Part shown: positions 1 through 6,984 of the stretch, one piece after another
Numbering within the stretch: position 1 is the first letter of the stretch
How the letters are laid out: each line of letters begins with the position of its first letter
Assembly (NCBI RefSeq): GCF_016918765.2
Contig: NZ_CP092104.1
Span: 248,001-312,000 of the forward strand
Direction of reading: 5' to 3'
Source of the DNA: Flagellatimonas centrodinii
Lineage (GTDB): Bacteria > Pseudomonadota > Gammaproteobacteria > Nevskiales > Nevskiaceae
DNA: 64,000 nucleotides
Program-made: the position numbers and the translations under genes
The notes under the pieces: model-generated
Database searches by the model: none
What the model was told of the DNA's origin: nothing
What the model saw: the letters and a program-made list of their open reading frames with translations, nothing else

Positions 1-443
1 TCCTCCACGCCCGCGCGGCGGGCACTGGCGACATCGGTCGGCGCGGGCGCGCTTTGGGTGGTGGGGGGCGGTGCGATGCGACGCACCACGAGGGCGTTGT
101 CGCCGACCATGGCGGCTTCCAGGCCGGAGCCGGCGAGGAGTGCATCCAGCGCCTGCTGCAAGGTGTACTCGCCCTGCAGCGCGGGTGCGGTGCGGCCGTC
201 GACAAGATCACTGGAATAGGCGATCTGCAGGTCGTTGAGGCTGGCGACCGCATCCAGTGCGCTGCCGAGATCACTGCCGGCGTCGATCTGGTAGGCCTGC
301 GTCTGCGACAGGGTGAAGGCGGTGGCGTCCGCTTCCATTGCGCCATCCTGTGCCATGACAACGGGGCTGACCGCCCACCCGATGCCTGCAATGATGGCCC
401 ATAGGGCGCGGCGCGCCGGTTGCCGGCGTGGCGTTCGACTCAT
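1..443 (-). CDS. TonB-dependent outer-membrane receptor with STN domain, N-terminal part only
   Basis: N-terminus of a FecA-type TonB-dependent receptor that continues beyond base 1. A basic start and a hydrophobic stretch ending VVMA-QD (residues 28-33) make a signal peptide. Residues about 47-118 read as an STN signalling domain, with LQIAYSSDLVDGR and a helix YTLQQALDALLAGSGLE. In this family the STN domain contacts a FecR anti-sigma protein and so controls an ECF sigma factor; such a pair lies at 3252-4795 on the other strand. The ATG at 443 is preceded by AAGGAGAAA, which fixes the start. A bipartite promoter-like motif at 512-546 points at this gene. The ligand cannot be told because plug and barrel are outside the window. 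A secretin also carries STN domains, but the regulator context favours a receptor. Confidence 0.85.
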   Translation of the reverse strand, partial: MSRTPRRQPARRALWAIIAGIGWAVSPVVMAQDGAMEADATAFTLSQTQAYQIDAGSDLGSALDAVASLNDLQIAYSSDLVDGRTAPALQGEYTLQQALDALLAGSGLEAAMVGDNALVVRRIAPPPTTQSAPAPTDVASARRAGVE

Positions 444-511
444 TGGCGTTTCTCCTTCCTTAGCACTCTTGGCCAAGGCCCCGTAGGGCACTCCCGTTTG
501 GCCGTTGTGCA

Positions 512-546
512 GCTATAACGGATGGACGGGGGTGGCACCCTTAGTC
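512..546 (-). promoter_or_regulatory. putative ECF-type promoter of the TonB receptor (left copy)
   Basis: On the minus strand this reads GACTAAGGGT, 15 bases, CCGTTATAGC, placed about 70 bases before the receptor ATG. The same two blocks with the same 15-base spacing occur at 3089-3123. The layout fits the -35/-10 spacing of an ECF sigma promoter, and a FecI-like sigma is encoded nearby. That this sigma uses it is inference. Confidence 0.5.
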
Positions 547-565
547 GGATTTGGCGCCGGGGCGC

Positions 566-682
566 CTGGGGCGCCGGGAATCGAGAATCGAGAATCGGGG
601 GTCGTAGAAGCAACAGCAACGGGCAACGGGCAACGAGCAACGAGCAACGAGCAACGAGCAACGAGCAACGAGCAACGAGGAA
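566..682 (+). repeat. composite repeat copy A with heptad array (internally deleted copy)
   Basis: Three heptads GAATCGA/GAATCGG at 578-598 are followed by GTAGAAGCAACAGCAAC and then nine tandem heptads at 616-678 (two GCAACGG, seven GCAACGA). The middle part seen in copies C and D is absent. Copies B, C and D lie at 1003-1061, 2094-2210 and 2916-3072. Reading frames through the heptads are artefacts. Confidence 0.9.
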
Positions 683-737
683 TGCCTACTTCAAGGTAGG
701 TATTCAACTGCGAAGATATTCTTACAGGCAAATATTC

Positions 738-980
738 ATGGCCGTCAAAGTGAAGCTACCGAACGGAAAGGACGAACCCCACATGCTGGATAGCGTCGCC
801 CTCCTTGAGGACCTGCCGGAACATGGCCTGGTACACGGTCAGGTGGGTACGATCGTCGAAGCGCTTGAGGGTGCCTACGAGGTCGAGTTCGCTGACACCC
901 AGGGCCGTGCATATGCCGAGGTGGCGTTGCGGAAGCAGCAGTTCCTGGTGTTGCGGCATGAGCCCATACAGGCCGCGTAA
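738..980 (+). CDS. DUF4926 domain protein
   Basis: An 80-residue protein whose residues 16-77 match the DUF4926 family pattern, from MLDSVALLEDLPEHGL through GQVGTIVE and YEVEF to LVLRHEP. The fold is probably an SH3-like barrel; the function is unknown. Family members are often found next to a DUF6883 protein or other toxin-antitoxin-like partners. The first 15 residues (MAVKVKLPNGKDEPH) are not part of the domain and resemble the start of a DUF6883 protein, so they may be the stub of a deleted partner. An alternative start is the ATG at 783. It is flanked on both sides by composite repeats. Confidence 0.65.
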   Translation: MAVKVKLPNGKDEPHMLDSVALLEDLPEHGLVHGQVGTIVEALEGAYEVEFADTQGRAYAEVALRKQQFLVLRHEPIQAA

Positions 981-1002
981 AGCGTCGTACTGCGTGGCCG
1001 GT

Positions 1003-1061
1003 GATGAGTGACGAGTAGAAGCAACAGCAACAGCTTTTTATGCCTTTTGCTTCTCTCCGCG
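1003..1061 (+). repeat. composite repeat copy B (lacks heptad array)
   Basis: It carries the 5' block GAGTAGAAGCAACAGCAACAG and the middle block TTTTTATGCCTTTTGCTTC then TCTCCGCG, all shared with copy D, and stops where copies C and D continue towards the heptads. It separates the DUF4926 gene from the Fic module. Confidence 0.85.
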
Positions 1062-1115
1062 ACCAAATGCTGCCACCACGACCCGATCCGTTAGCCTGCT
1101 TGCGGATCCCCTGCC

Positions 1116-1732
1116 TCAGGATCGTTCCGACAATGCGGCGACGAATCTGCGGAAAAGTCGCCGGAATACAGTAACGGTTGGTTGCCAGTTCCCACGCATG
1201 GCTTGCGCGCCAGCCGCAGCGTATCCAGCATCCGGCCTCGGGCGCAGCCGGACAAAGGGGGGCAGGTTGTAACGCATCGCAATGCCATTGGCCCAAAGAC
1301 GCGCCGAGCGACCGTTGCCGTTGGCAAACGGGTGGATACGTACCCATTCCGCATGCGCCCAGGCACAGACTTCGAGAACAGCAGCAAGCATATCGGGCGT
1401 CGGCGCTGCGTTCTGCGGCAACAGGGTGTCGAGGCGGGCTATGACAAGTTGCAGGGTTTGTTCGAATCGAGACAGGGCCGCAGCGACGTCTGTAGCGGCA
1501 ACACCACCGTGCTGTCCGACACGAACTTCGATCCCCTCAAGTCCAGGCTCACCACGAAAGCGGCCAGCCAAGGTCGGGGCAGGCAGGTCTAGCCGTACAT
1601 GACGTCTACGTGCCACTGACGTACGGACTCGATGGATAGTGGCTTGCGCAGCCGGGCGTCTTCGCGAATCCGGCGCAGCACCGCAGACAGGTTTTCACGC
1701 AGTTGGGGGCTGTCGGCGTCCCAGTCAGCCAT
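1116..1732 (-). pseudogene. Fic/DOC-family toxin, frameshifted
   Basis: Fic enzymes transfer AMP or related groups to target proteins. The catalytic motif HPFANGNGRSARLWAN is present in the C-terminal frame (1116-1616). The N-terminal part, beginning MADWDADSPQLRENL at 1732, is in another frame and stops at a TAG after the codons for VMYG near 1590. The following frame continues LDLPAPTLAGRFRGEPGLEG, exactly where a full-length Fic protein would continue, so a one- or two-base indel has split it. The 5' end overlaps the stop codon of the upstream antitoxin gene. A 166-residue product could start inside the second frame but would lack the N-terminal helices. Confidence 0.8.
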
Positions 1733-2054
1733 TCAACAGCTTGTGAATCTCGGCTTGGACCGGACCTTCTTTTGCTACGGTACGCTGCCCTTCGATCGGA
1801 TCTGCAAAGGTCGCTTCAGCGTCGACGAAAGCAGCGATGGCATGCTCAAAGTCCGGATCGGATTGCCGATAGGCCTCAAGCGTAGAAAGGTCGGCGGCCG
1901 AAATGGGCGCCAGCGCAATTTCACGGCGGACAAGGTAGGCCTTCACCGCCTCACTGGCCAACTGTTGTACGGGACGATGCAGGACACCACTCAACCGCAC
2001 CAGCGCCGCGCTGACTTCTGCATCGATCTCGACGGTTGAAACTGCTTCGCTCAT
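1725..2054 (-). CDS. ribbon-helix-helix type antitoxin paired with Fic
   Basis: A 109-residue protein. Residues 6-45 (starting STVEIDAEVSAALVRLSG) look like a ribbon-helix-helix DNA-binding strand and helices; the C-terminal half is acidic and probably the toxin-binding tail. Its TGA overlaps the ATG of the Fic gene by a few bases, the usual antitoxin-first order of a type II module. The reading frame is intact while the toxin is broken, so it may persist only as an orphan repressor. Which antitoxin family it belongs to is not certain. Confidence 0.65.
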   Translation of the reverse strand: MSEAVSTVEIDAEVSAALVRLSGVLHRPVQQLASEAVKAYLVRREIALAPISAADLSTLEAYRQSDPDFEHAIAAFVDAEATFADPIEGQRTVAKEGPVQAEIHKLLNG

Positions 2055-2093
2055 GGCGCCAGCCTACGTCTGGCCCAAAGTAGCGTCAAGACA

Positions 2094-2210
2094 GTGCTGA
2101 GAAGCAGCAACAGCCATTTTTATGCCTTTTGCTTCTCTCCGCGTCTCTGCGAGATCCCTGCTTTTCCGTTGGCAGACGGCCGCCGAGCAACGAGCAACGA
2201 GCAACGACAG
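2094..2210 (+). repeat. composite repeat copy C
   Basis: Full-length copy: a diverged 5' block, the middle block TTTTTATGCCTTTTGCTTC then TCTCCGCG, a CTGCGAGATCC segment, CCGTTGGCAGACGG, then three GCAACGA heptads at 2187-2207. It lies exactly between the Fic module and the HepT/MntA module. Confidence 0.9.
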
Positions 2211-2214
2211 ATCG

Positions 2215-2565
2215 TTACCCTTCGGGGAGGTCTCGGAGAAGCTGCTCAAGCACCGTCATCAACTCGGGCGCCTTGGTCGTCGCCGCTTCGTATACTCGAC
2301 GATGATCGAGGGCCGCATAACCGTGGGCCAGTACGTTTCTGAACGCCACGATGAGGTCGCCATCAGGAATCTGGCTAAATAGTTCGGGAGCGTGCTTTCT
2401 GAGTTGGCCTAGCGCATCGCCGGCGATTTCGAGCTTTCGCTCCACTGCGGACTGCCGCAGTTCATCGTCCAGATACGTCTGCAGGTCGTAGCCCTGCAGA
2501 AAACGCGGAAGTCGGCGCAACGCCTGGAGCGCCAACTCAATGTAAACGTCAGGTTGACGCTGCAT
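2215..2565 (-). CDS. hepT: HepT-family toxin (DUF86, HEPN ribonuclease)
   Basis: A 116-residue all-helical protein of the HepT/DUF86 family. The catalytic RX4HXY motif is present as RNVLAHGY near residue 76. HepT toxins are HEPN RNases neutralised by a cognate MntA nucleotidyltransferase that adds AMP to the motif tyrosine. The mntA-like gene lies directly upstream and overlaps this one by 17 bases, so the two are translated together. All expected residues are present and the module looks functional. The stop codon lies only 8 bases from repeat copy C. Confidence 0.85.
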   Translation of the reverse strand: MQRQPDVYIELALQALRRLPRFLQGYDLQTYLDDELRQSAVERKLEIAGDALGQLRKHAPELFSQIPDGDLIVAFRNVLAHGYAALDHRRVYEAATTKAPELMTVLEQLLRDLPEG

Positions 2566-2860
2566 AAACGTTTACGCGGCTCTTCTCGATGAGGCGTTTG
2601 AGGCGGGAGTCTTGCATTGCCGACAGCTCAATCACGTCGACGGGGCGGCCCAACAGTTGCTCCATGCCTTGCTTGAAGCCGAAATATTGGCGCGCCAGGC
2701 CTCCCGTGGCCACAGGCCCGAACTCGGCGACAACGTCAATGTCGCTATCTGGCCCGAAATCTTCCCGCAATACCGAACCGAATACGTCCAGACGCCCAAC
2801 GTGAAACTCGCGGCACAGCGCGATGATGTCTTGCTCGTGGTTTGTCAGCAGAGCGTTCAT
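2549..2860 (-). CDS. mntA: MntA-type nucleotidyltransferase antitoxin
   Basis: A 103-residue minimal nucleotidyltransferase. The GSX10DXD signature is clear: GSVLREDFGPDSDIDV, with the two aspartates that bind metal. In characterised pairs MntA AMPylates the HEPN toxin and so silences it. It is first in the two-gene unit, with hepT overlapping its 3' end. The promoter must lie between 2861 and repeat copy D, or read through from the promoter-like motif at 3089-3123, which points this way. Confidence 0.85.
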   Translation of the reverse strand: MNALLTNHEQDIIALCREFHVGRLDVFGSVLREDFGPDSDIDVVAEFGPVATGGLARQYFGFKQGMEQLLGRPVDVIELSAMQDSRLKRLIEKSRVNVYAAST

Positions 2861-2915
2861 GGTGATTTACAGTACAAGTCGGCCGTTACGATGTCACGCC
2901 CCCCAGGCAGCAAGC

Positions 2916-3072
2916 AGAGTGCTGAGTGGCGAGTAGAAGCAACAGCAACAGCTTTTTATGCCTTTTGCTTCTCTCCGCGGGCTCCGCGCCCCTGCGAGAT
3001 CCTGCTTTCTTTTCCGTTGGCAGACGGGTGACAGTCGCCGAGCAACGAGCAACGAGCAACGAGCAACGAAAT
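2916..3072 (+). repeat. composite repeat copy D
   Basis: The most complete copy: GAGTAGAAGCAACAGCAACAG, TTTTTATGCCTTTTGCTTC then TCTCCGCG, a short GC-rich insert, CTGCGAGATCCTG, CCGTTGGCAGACGG, and four GCAACGA heptads at 3042-3069. It closes the island between mntA and the sigma-factor gene. Confidence 0.9.
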
Positions 3073-3088
3073 TTTGCCGGCCGAATCG

Positions 3089-3123
3089 GCTATAACGGCT
3101 CAGCCAACCCACCACCCTTAGTC
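3089..3123 (-). promoter_or_regulatory. second copy of the ECF-type promoter motif
   Basis: The minus strand reads GACTAAGGGT, 15 bases, CCGTTATAGC, identical in both blocks and in spacing to 512-546. It points left, away from the sigma gene and towards mntA-hepT. It may be a relic of a receptor promoter that once stood here, or it may drive the toxin-antitoxin region. Confidence 0.45.
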
Positions 3124-3251
3124 GATTTTCACCGTTGGAAAAGGCCGTGACTTCGGCGCCGGATCGGGCGTACCCTTTGCCAAAATGAGGGTACGGCGTG
3201 GGCGCTTTATGGCCTGCGTGCCGCACAGGATGGCGGAGGAGAGGCGACACG

Positions 3252-3806
3252 GTGGGCAATGGTTCGGATATCGCGGCAGGGCGGCTGGCGGGCGGCGAAG
3301 AGCGTCGCAGCTTCGAGCTGTTCCTGCAGGAACACCGGGTGGCGGTGCTCAACTTCCTTCGCAGCCGCGTGCCGTGTGAAGCCGATGCGCAGGATGCGAC
3401 GCAGGAAAGTTTCATCCGCCTGATGCGCTATGCGGAGGCGCAGCCGCCGTCGGCGTGGAAGCCGCTGCTGTTCCGCATCGCCATCAACGTGGCACACGAT
3501 CAGGCGCGCATGTCGGCGACCCGTCAGGGTACGGGGCTGGTGCCGTTGGACAGCGAGGAGCTGGTGTCCGACGAGCCGCCACAGGAACAACTGGTCTCGC
3601 AACAGCAGGAGCTGGCGATGATCCACAAGGTGATCATGCGACTTCCCCCCAAATGTCGGCAGGTGTATCTGCTGCACCGCCTGCGCGGCCTGAGCTACGC
3701 GGAGATCGCCACCTATTGCGGTATTTCCCGCAAGACGGTGGAACAGCACATGGCGCGCGCCTTCACCGACCTGCGCGAAGCGCGGCAGCGGAGACTGGAA
3801 GGATGA
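3252..3806 (+). CDS. fecI: FecI-like ECF RNA polymerase sigma factor
   Basis: A 184-residue ECF sigma factor of the iron-starvation type. Region 2 is around residues 20-85 (FELFLQEHRVAVLNFLRSRV, DAQDATQESFIRLMRYAE); region 4 is around 120-175, with LPPKCRQVYLLHRLRGLSYAEI and the recognition helix in CGISRKTVEQHMARA. The GTG at 3252 is chosen because GGAGGAGAGG lies just upstream; a longer frame from 3198 has no ribosome site. The stop overlaps the fecR start, so the pair is coupled. In this system FecR at the inner membrane activates the sigma factor when the receptor binds ligand. Confidence 0.88.
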   Translation: MGNGSDIAAGRLAGGEERRSFELFLQEHRVAVLNFLRSRVPCEADAQDATQESFIRLMRYAEAQPPSAWKPLLFRIAINVAHDQARMSATRQGTGLVPLDSEELVSDEPPQEQLVSQQQELAMIHKVIMRLPPKCRQVYLLHRLRGLSYAEIATYCGISRKTVEQHMARAFTDLREARQRRLEG

Positions 3807-4795
3807 TGCACTCGTCCGCTTCCCACACGTCCCATGGTGAGGCACTGCCAACCACGGCCGAAGCCTGGATGGCGCGGCTGCTGTCGGAGGACTGCACCGC
3901 GCTGGAACGGCAGGCTTTCGAGCGCTGGCGCGCGGCGCACCCGGACCATGCGGCGGCCTATCGCGATCTGGAAGCCCTGTGGCAACAGTCGACCGGGCTG
4001 GCAGCGCTGCCGGATATCGATGCCCTGATCGGGCCGCCGGTGACGGTATCGCGCCGACGTCGATGGCGGGTGCCCCTGGCGGCGGCGGCGGCGCTGCTGG
4101 TGGCAGTGGCGGTGGGGCTGCTGCAACCCTGGGTGCCGCTACCGCTGGGTGAGCGCGTGGCCACGGCCACCGGCGAGGTCCAGCGGATGACCCTGCCCGA
4201 CGGCTCCACGGTGCTGCTGGATGCACAGACGGTGTTGCGGGTCCGCTACAGCGACGCGGTCCGGGGCCTGGTGCTGGTACGTGGTCAGGCGCAGTTCGAT
4301 GTGCAGCCCGATGCCGGTCGGCCCTTCGAGGTCCGCGCCGAGAACGGAACGGTGCGAGCGCTGGGCACCTCGTTCCAGGTCCGGGTCGACCCGCAGGATG
4401 TCACCGTGACCCTGTTGGAAGGCAAGGTGGCGGTGGCCGTGACCGGCTTGCTGGGTCGTCGGGAGGAAACGCTGTTGGCCGGCGAGCAGGTTCGATACGC
4501 GCTGGCACCCCAGCCCCGGGTGCCAAAGGCATCCGCCGACCTGGAGGTCGCCGAGGCGTGGCCACGCGGCGATCTGGTGTTCAAGGGCTGGCGGCTGGAC
4601 CGACTGGTGGCGGAGATGAACCGCCACAGCGATACCAAGGTGCGGATCGACGACGATGCCATGTCGGCGCTGACCCTCAGCGGTCGCTTCCACGCCGGCG
4701 ACTATCAGACCATGCTGCGCGTGCTGCAAAGCGAGTGGCCGGTCCTTGCCGAGCGGGTGGCGGACGACACCATCCTGCTGTCCCGCCGCCACTGA
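3803..4795 (+). CDS. fecR: FecR-family anti-sigma factor / signal transducer
   Basis: A 330-residue inner-membrane protein. Residues 15-70 carry the cytoplasmic FecR N-terminal domain, with AWMARLLSEDCTALERQAFERW and the conserved WRAAHPDHAAAY. A single membrane span follows near residues 92-112. The periplasmic part contains the FecR domain (VQRMTLPDGSTVLLDAQT, then GTSFQVRV and LLEGKVAV) and a C-terminal STN-binding region including FKGWRLDRLVAEMNRHS. Its start overlaps the sigma-factor stop (ATGATG, the first ATG used here). It should hold or activate the sigma factor according to receptor state. Confidence 0.88.
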   Translation: MMHSSASHTSHGEALPTTAEAWMARLLSEDCTALERQAFERWRAAHPDHAAAYRDLEALWQQSTGLAALPDIDALIGPPVTVSRRRRWRVPLAAAAALLVAVAVGLLQPWVPLPLGERVATATGEVQRMTLPDGSTVLLDAQTVLRVRYSDAVRGLVLVRGQAQFDVQPDAGRPFEVRAENGTVRALGTSFQVRVDPQDVTVTLLEGKVAVAVTGLLGRREETLLAGEQVRYALAPQPRVPKASADLEVAEAWPRGDLVFKGWRLDRLVAEMNRHSDTKVRIDDDAMSALTLSGRFHAGDYQTMLRVLQSEWPVLAERVADDTILLSRRH

Positions 4796-4816
4796 GATCC
4801 CCGGAGCCCCGTCACC

Positions 4817-5056
4817 ATGACCCTCGAAACGCTTTCCGATTTCCTGTTGGCCTGCATGGCCGTCAACTATGGGCTGCTACTGGTCTGGTTCGGCGCCATC
4901 GTCGGCTTTGGCGATGCCATCCATCGGCTGCACGGCCGCTGGTTCCGGCTGACGCCGACCGAGTTCGACGCGATTCACTACCGTGGCATGGCGACGTTCA
5001 AGATCGGGGTGATGCTGTTCAACTTGGCACCGTGGCTGGCCCTGAAGATGGTGTAG
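4817..5056 (+). CDS. small membrane protein, DUF6868-like
   Basis: A 79-residue protein with two hydrophobic segments (about residues 7-29 and 60-77) and a short soluble loop containing HRLHGRWFRLTPTEFDAIHY, the pattern of the DUF6868 family. Its function is unknown. It follows fecR by 21 bases and may be cotranscribed with it, though nothing ties it to iron uptake. Confidence 0.65.
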   Translation: MTLETLSDFLLACMAVNYGLLLVWFGAIVGFGDAIHRLHGRWFRLTPTEFDAIHYRGMATFKIGVMLFNLAPWLALKMV

Positions 5057-5160
5057 GGCCGTAAATCCGCCCTATCGCCGGTTGCAGCCGGCCGTCTGCG
5101 GCTAGCATCGAGCCAGATCGCCACCCCAGAGTGGCGCGCACAACCGGTGAGGAGCGCCCC

Positions 5161-6777
5161 ATGTTTCGATATTCCCTGGCCCTGACAGGCCTGTTGCTGA
5201 CGACGTCGGCCCTGGCCGTCCCCGAGGGCCCGGCGCCCAACACCGCCGCGTGGTTCGAGCGCGAGGCGGCCAACTACGCGCGCACGCTGGAAGCACCACT
5301 GGAACAGGTCACCACCCCCGGCTTTCTGGCGGTGTGGCAGGGCACCAGCACGCTCAACATCGCCAGCCTGCTGGCGCGCAACCTGGAAGACCCGAGCTGG
5401 CTGATCGCCGGCGTCACGCCGGTGGAGACGCTGCTGTCGCTGCCGCTGTCCCCGGCATTGCTGCAGGCACTGGTGGATGACCTGCTGGCCGACCCGCAGG
5501 GGCTGATCACGCCGAATCTGAATACGCCGCTGACGCCGCTGTGTACGTCCTGGTCGCAGCCCTGCAGCGGCGACCCCACCCGCTATCCGCATGTGCCGGG
5601 GCCGAACGGCACCACCTTCTATGGCGAGGAAGCCGATGTGTCGCCGGTGGTGTTCTATGACGCCGGCTGCGCCCGCATCTCCGGCCGGGTGTGGGCGCCA
5701 CGGGGCGCCCCCGGTCGTCTGCCGGGGGTGGTGATCGAGAACGGCTCGATCCAGGCACCGGAACCGCTGTACTGGTGGTTTGCGCAGGCGCTGGTGCGCG
5801 CCGGTTATGTGGTGCTTACCTTCGACCCGCGCGGCCAGGGACGTTCGGATCAGCAGACGCCCACGTTCGAACAGGGCAGCAACATCAATTCCGCGGTGTT
5901 CTTCGATGGCCTGGTCGACGCGGTGGATTTCTTCCGCTCGTCCCCGACCCTGCCCTACGGCCAGAACCTGCAGTGCGCCGGCACCTACCCGACTGCGGTG
6001 GCGGCACATAACCCGTTCCACGACCGCATCGATCCCACGCGCCTCGGCTTGGCAGGGCATTCACTGGGGGCCTCGGGCGTCTCTACGGTGGCCGGCTATC
6101 CGGGTGATCGCTTCCAGTTTCCGGCGGCCGACGGCAGCAATCCGGTGGACGTGATCGTGGCCTGGGACAGCCTGCGTGCCGACCCCGACTTCCCCCCGCG
6201 GGTGCCGGCCATGGGCCAAACCAGCGAATACGGCATCGGCGGCGTCGCCTTCCTCACGCCGCCCGACCCGGATGAGCACCTCAACGCTTTCAAGGCCTAT
6301 CAGGCGGCGGGCGTTCCGGTATCGCAGTTCACCATCCAGGGCAGCACCCACTTCGAGTGGAGCCAGATTCCGGTGTTTCCCTCCAGCTCGTGGTGTGCCG
6401 ACCTCAGCAGCGGGTCCTGCGCCGGCGGCTGGGGCCAGCCGATGGCCGAACACTACTCGCTGGCCTGGATGGACCGCTGGCTGAAGCGGTCGGGTGAGCC
6501 CGGCCATGCCGATGCCGATGCCCGGCTACTGGCCGATGCCGACTGGTGCGAGCGCTACAGCTTCCACTTCCGCTCGGCACGCGACTTTCCGCTGCGGGAG
6601 GGTGGCAGCGCCACCAACGGCGACGTGCGTGCCGCCTGCCTGGCGGCCAAGGAGCAGGGGCTGCCGTCGATTACCGATGGCGGGGGTGGCCTGGGTCTGC
6701 TGAGCCTGTGGGTGCTGCTGCTGGCCGGCGCGGGTCGGGCGTGGCCCGGTCGAGGCCCCAGGCGAGGGCGCCAGTGA
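5161..6777 (+). CDS. secreted alpha/beta hydrolase with GlyGly-CTERM tail
   Basis: A 538-residue exported hydrolase. Residues 1-19 form a signal peptide. The nucleophile elbow is GHSLGAS in LGLAGHSLGASGVSTVAG, and LTFDPRGQGRSD marks a conserved loop after strand 4; a histidine in QGSTHFEWSQI probably completes the triad. The extreme C-terminus is a Gly-rich stretch (DGGGGLGLLSLWV), a membrane span, then an Arg-rich tail. That is the GlyGly-CTERM sorting signal cut by rhombosortase and used with type II secretion. A TGAGGAG ribosome site fixes the ATG. The substrate is unknown; an esterase or dienelactone-hydrolase-like activity is likely. Confidence 0.8.
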   Translation: MFRYSLALTGLLLTTSALAVPEGPAPNTAAWFEREAANYARTLEAPLEQVTTPGFLAVWQGTSTLNIASLLARNLEDPSWLIAGVTPVETLLSLPLSPALLQALVDDLLADPQGLITPNLNTPLTPLCTSWSQPCSGDPTRYPHVPGPNGTTFYGEEADVSPVVFYDAGCARISGRVWAPRGAPGRLPGVVIENGSIQAPEPLYWWFAQALVRAGYVVLTFDPRGQGRSDQQTPTFEQGSNINSAVFFDGLVDAVDFFRSSPTLPYGQNLQCAGTYPTAVAAHNPFHDRIDPTRLGLAGHSLGASGVSTVAGYPGDRFQFPAADGSNPVDVIVAWDSLRADPDFPPRVPAMGQTSEYGIGGVAFLTPPDPDEHLNAFKAYQAAGVPVSQFTIQGSTHFEWSQIPVFPSSSWCADLSSGSCAGGWGQPMAEHYSLAWMDRWLKRSGEPGHADADARLLADADWCERYSFHFRSARDFPLREGGSATNGDVRAACLAAKEQGLPSITDGGGGLGLLSLWVLLLAGAGRAWPGRGPRRGRQ

Positions 6778-6892
6778 GGGCGAGGTCAATCACGATGAAG
6801 GCAAACCATTCCATGCGGGAACTCCGGATCGGGCGGATGTGGAGGGGCTTGCGGGTGCTGGCAGGAACAGCCTAATCCGATGGCTCGTAATT

Positions 6893-6911
6893 AGCAACGA
6901 TTCTCATTTGC
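6893..6911 (-). promoter_or_regulatory. Fur-box-like site
   Basis: Read on the minus strand, GCAAATGAGAATCGTTGCT matches the 19-bp Fur consensus at 12 positions, including the central GA-AATC core. It lies about 75 bases before the sensor kinase start, in an otherwise featureless 200-base gap. Iron control of the kinase is inferred only. Confidence 0.4.
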
Positions 6912-6984
6912 AGATCATGTGCGGCCGTGTCGCCTGCCGCACCGTCATGGGATAGCAATAGCAGGGCTTTATAAATCGGAGCGC

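Noticed and set aside
616-678. CRISPR-like tandem array
   Set aside because: Units are seven bases, identical and adjacent, with no spacers and no cas genes.
440-731. Open frames on both strands across the heptad array, with repeated short peptides
   Set aside because: They arise from a seven-base repeat read through three frames; no ribosome sites, no domain, and both strands are open.
1003-3072. Integron cassette array with attC sites
   Set aside because: The repeat lacks GTTRRRY core sites and paired inner/outer inverted repeats, and no integrase is nearby.
3198-3251. Longer sigma-factor start at 3198
   Set aside because: The extra 18 residues do not fit an ECF sigma factor, and the ribosome site stands before the GTG at 3252.
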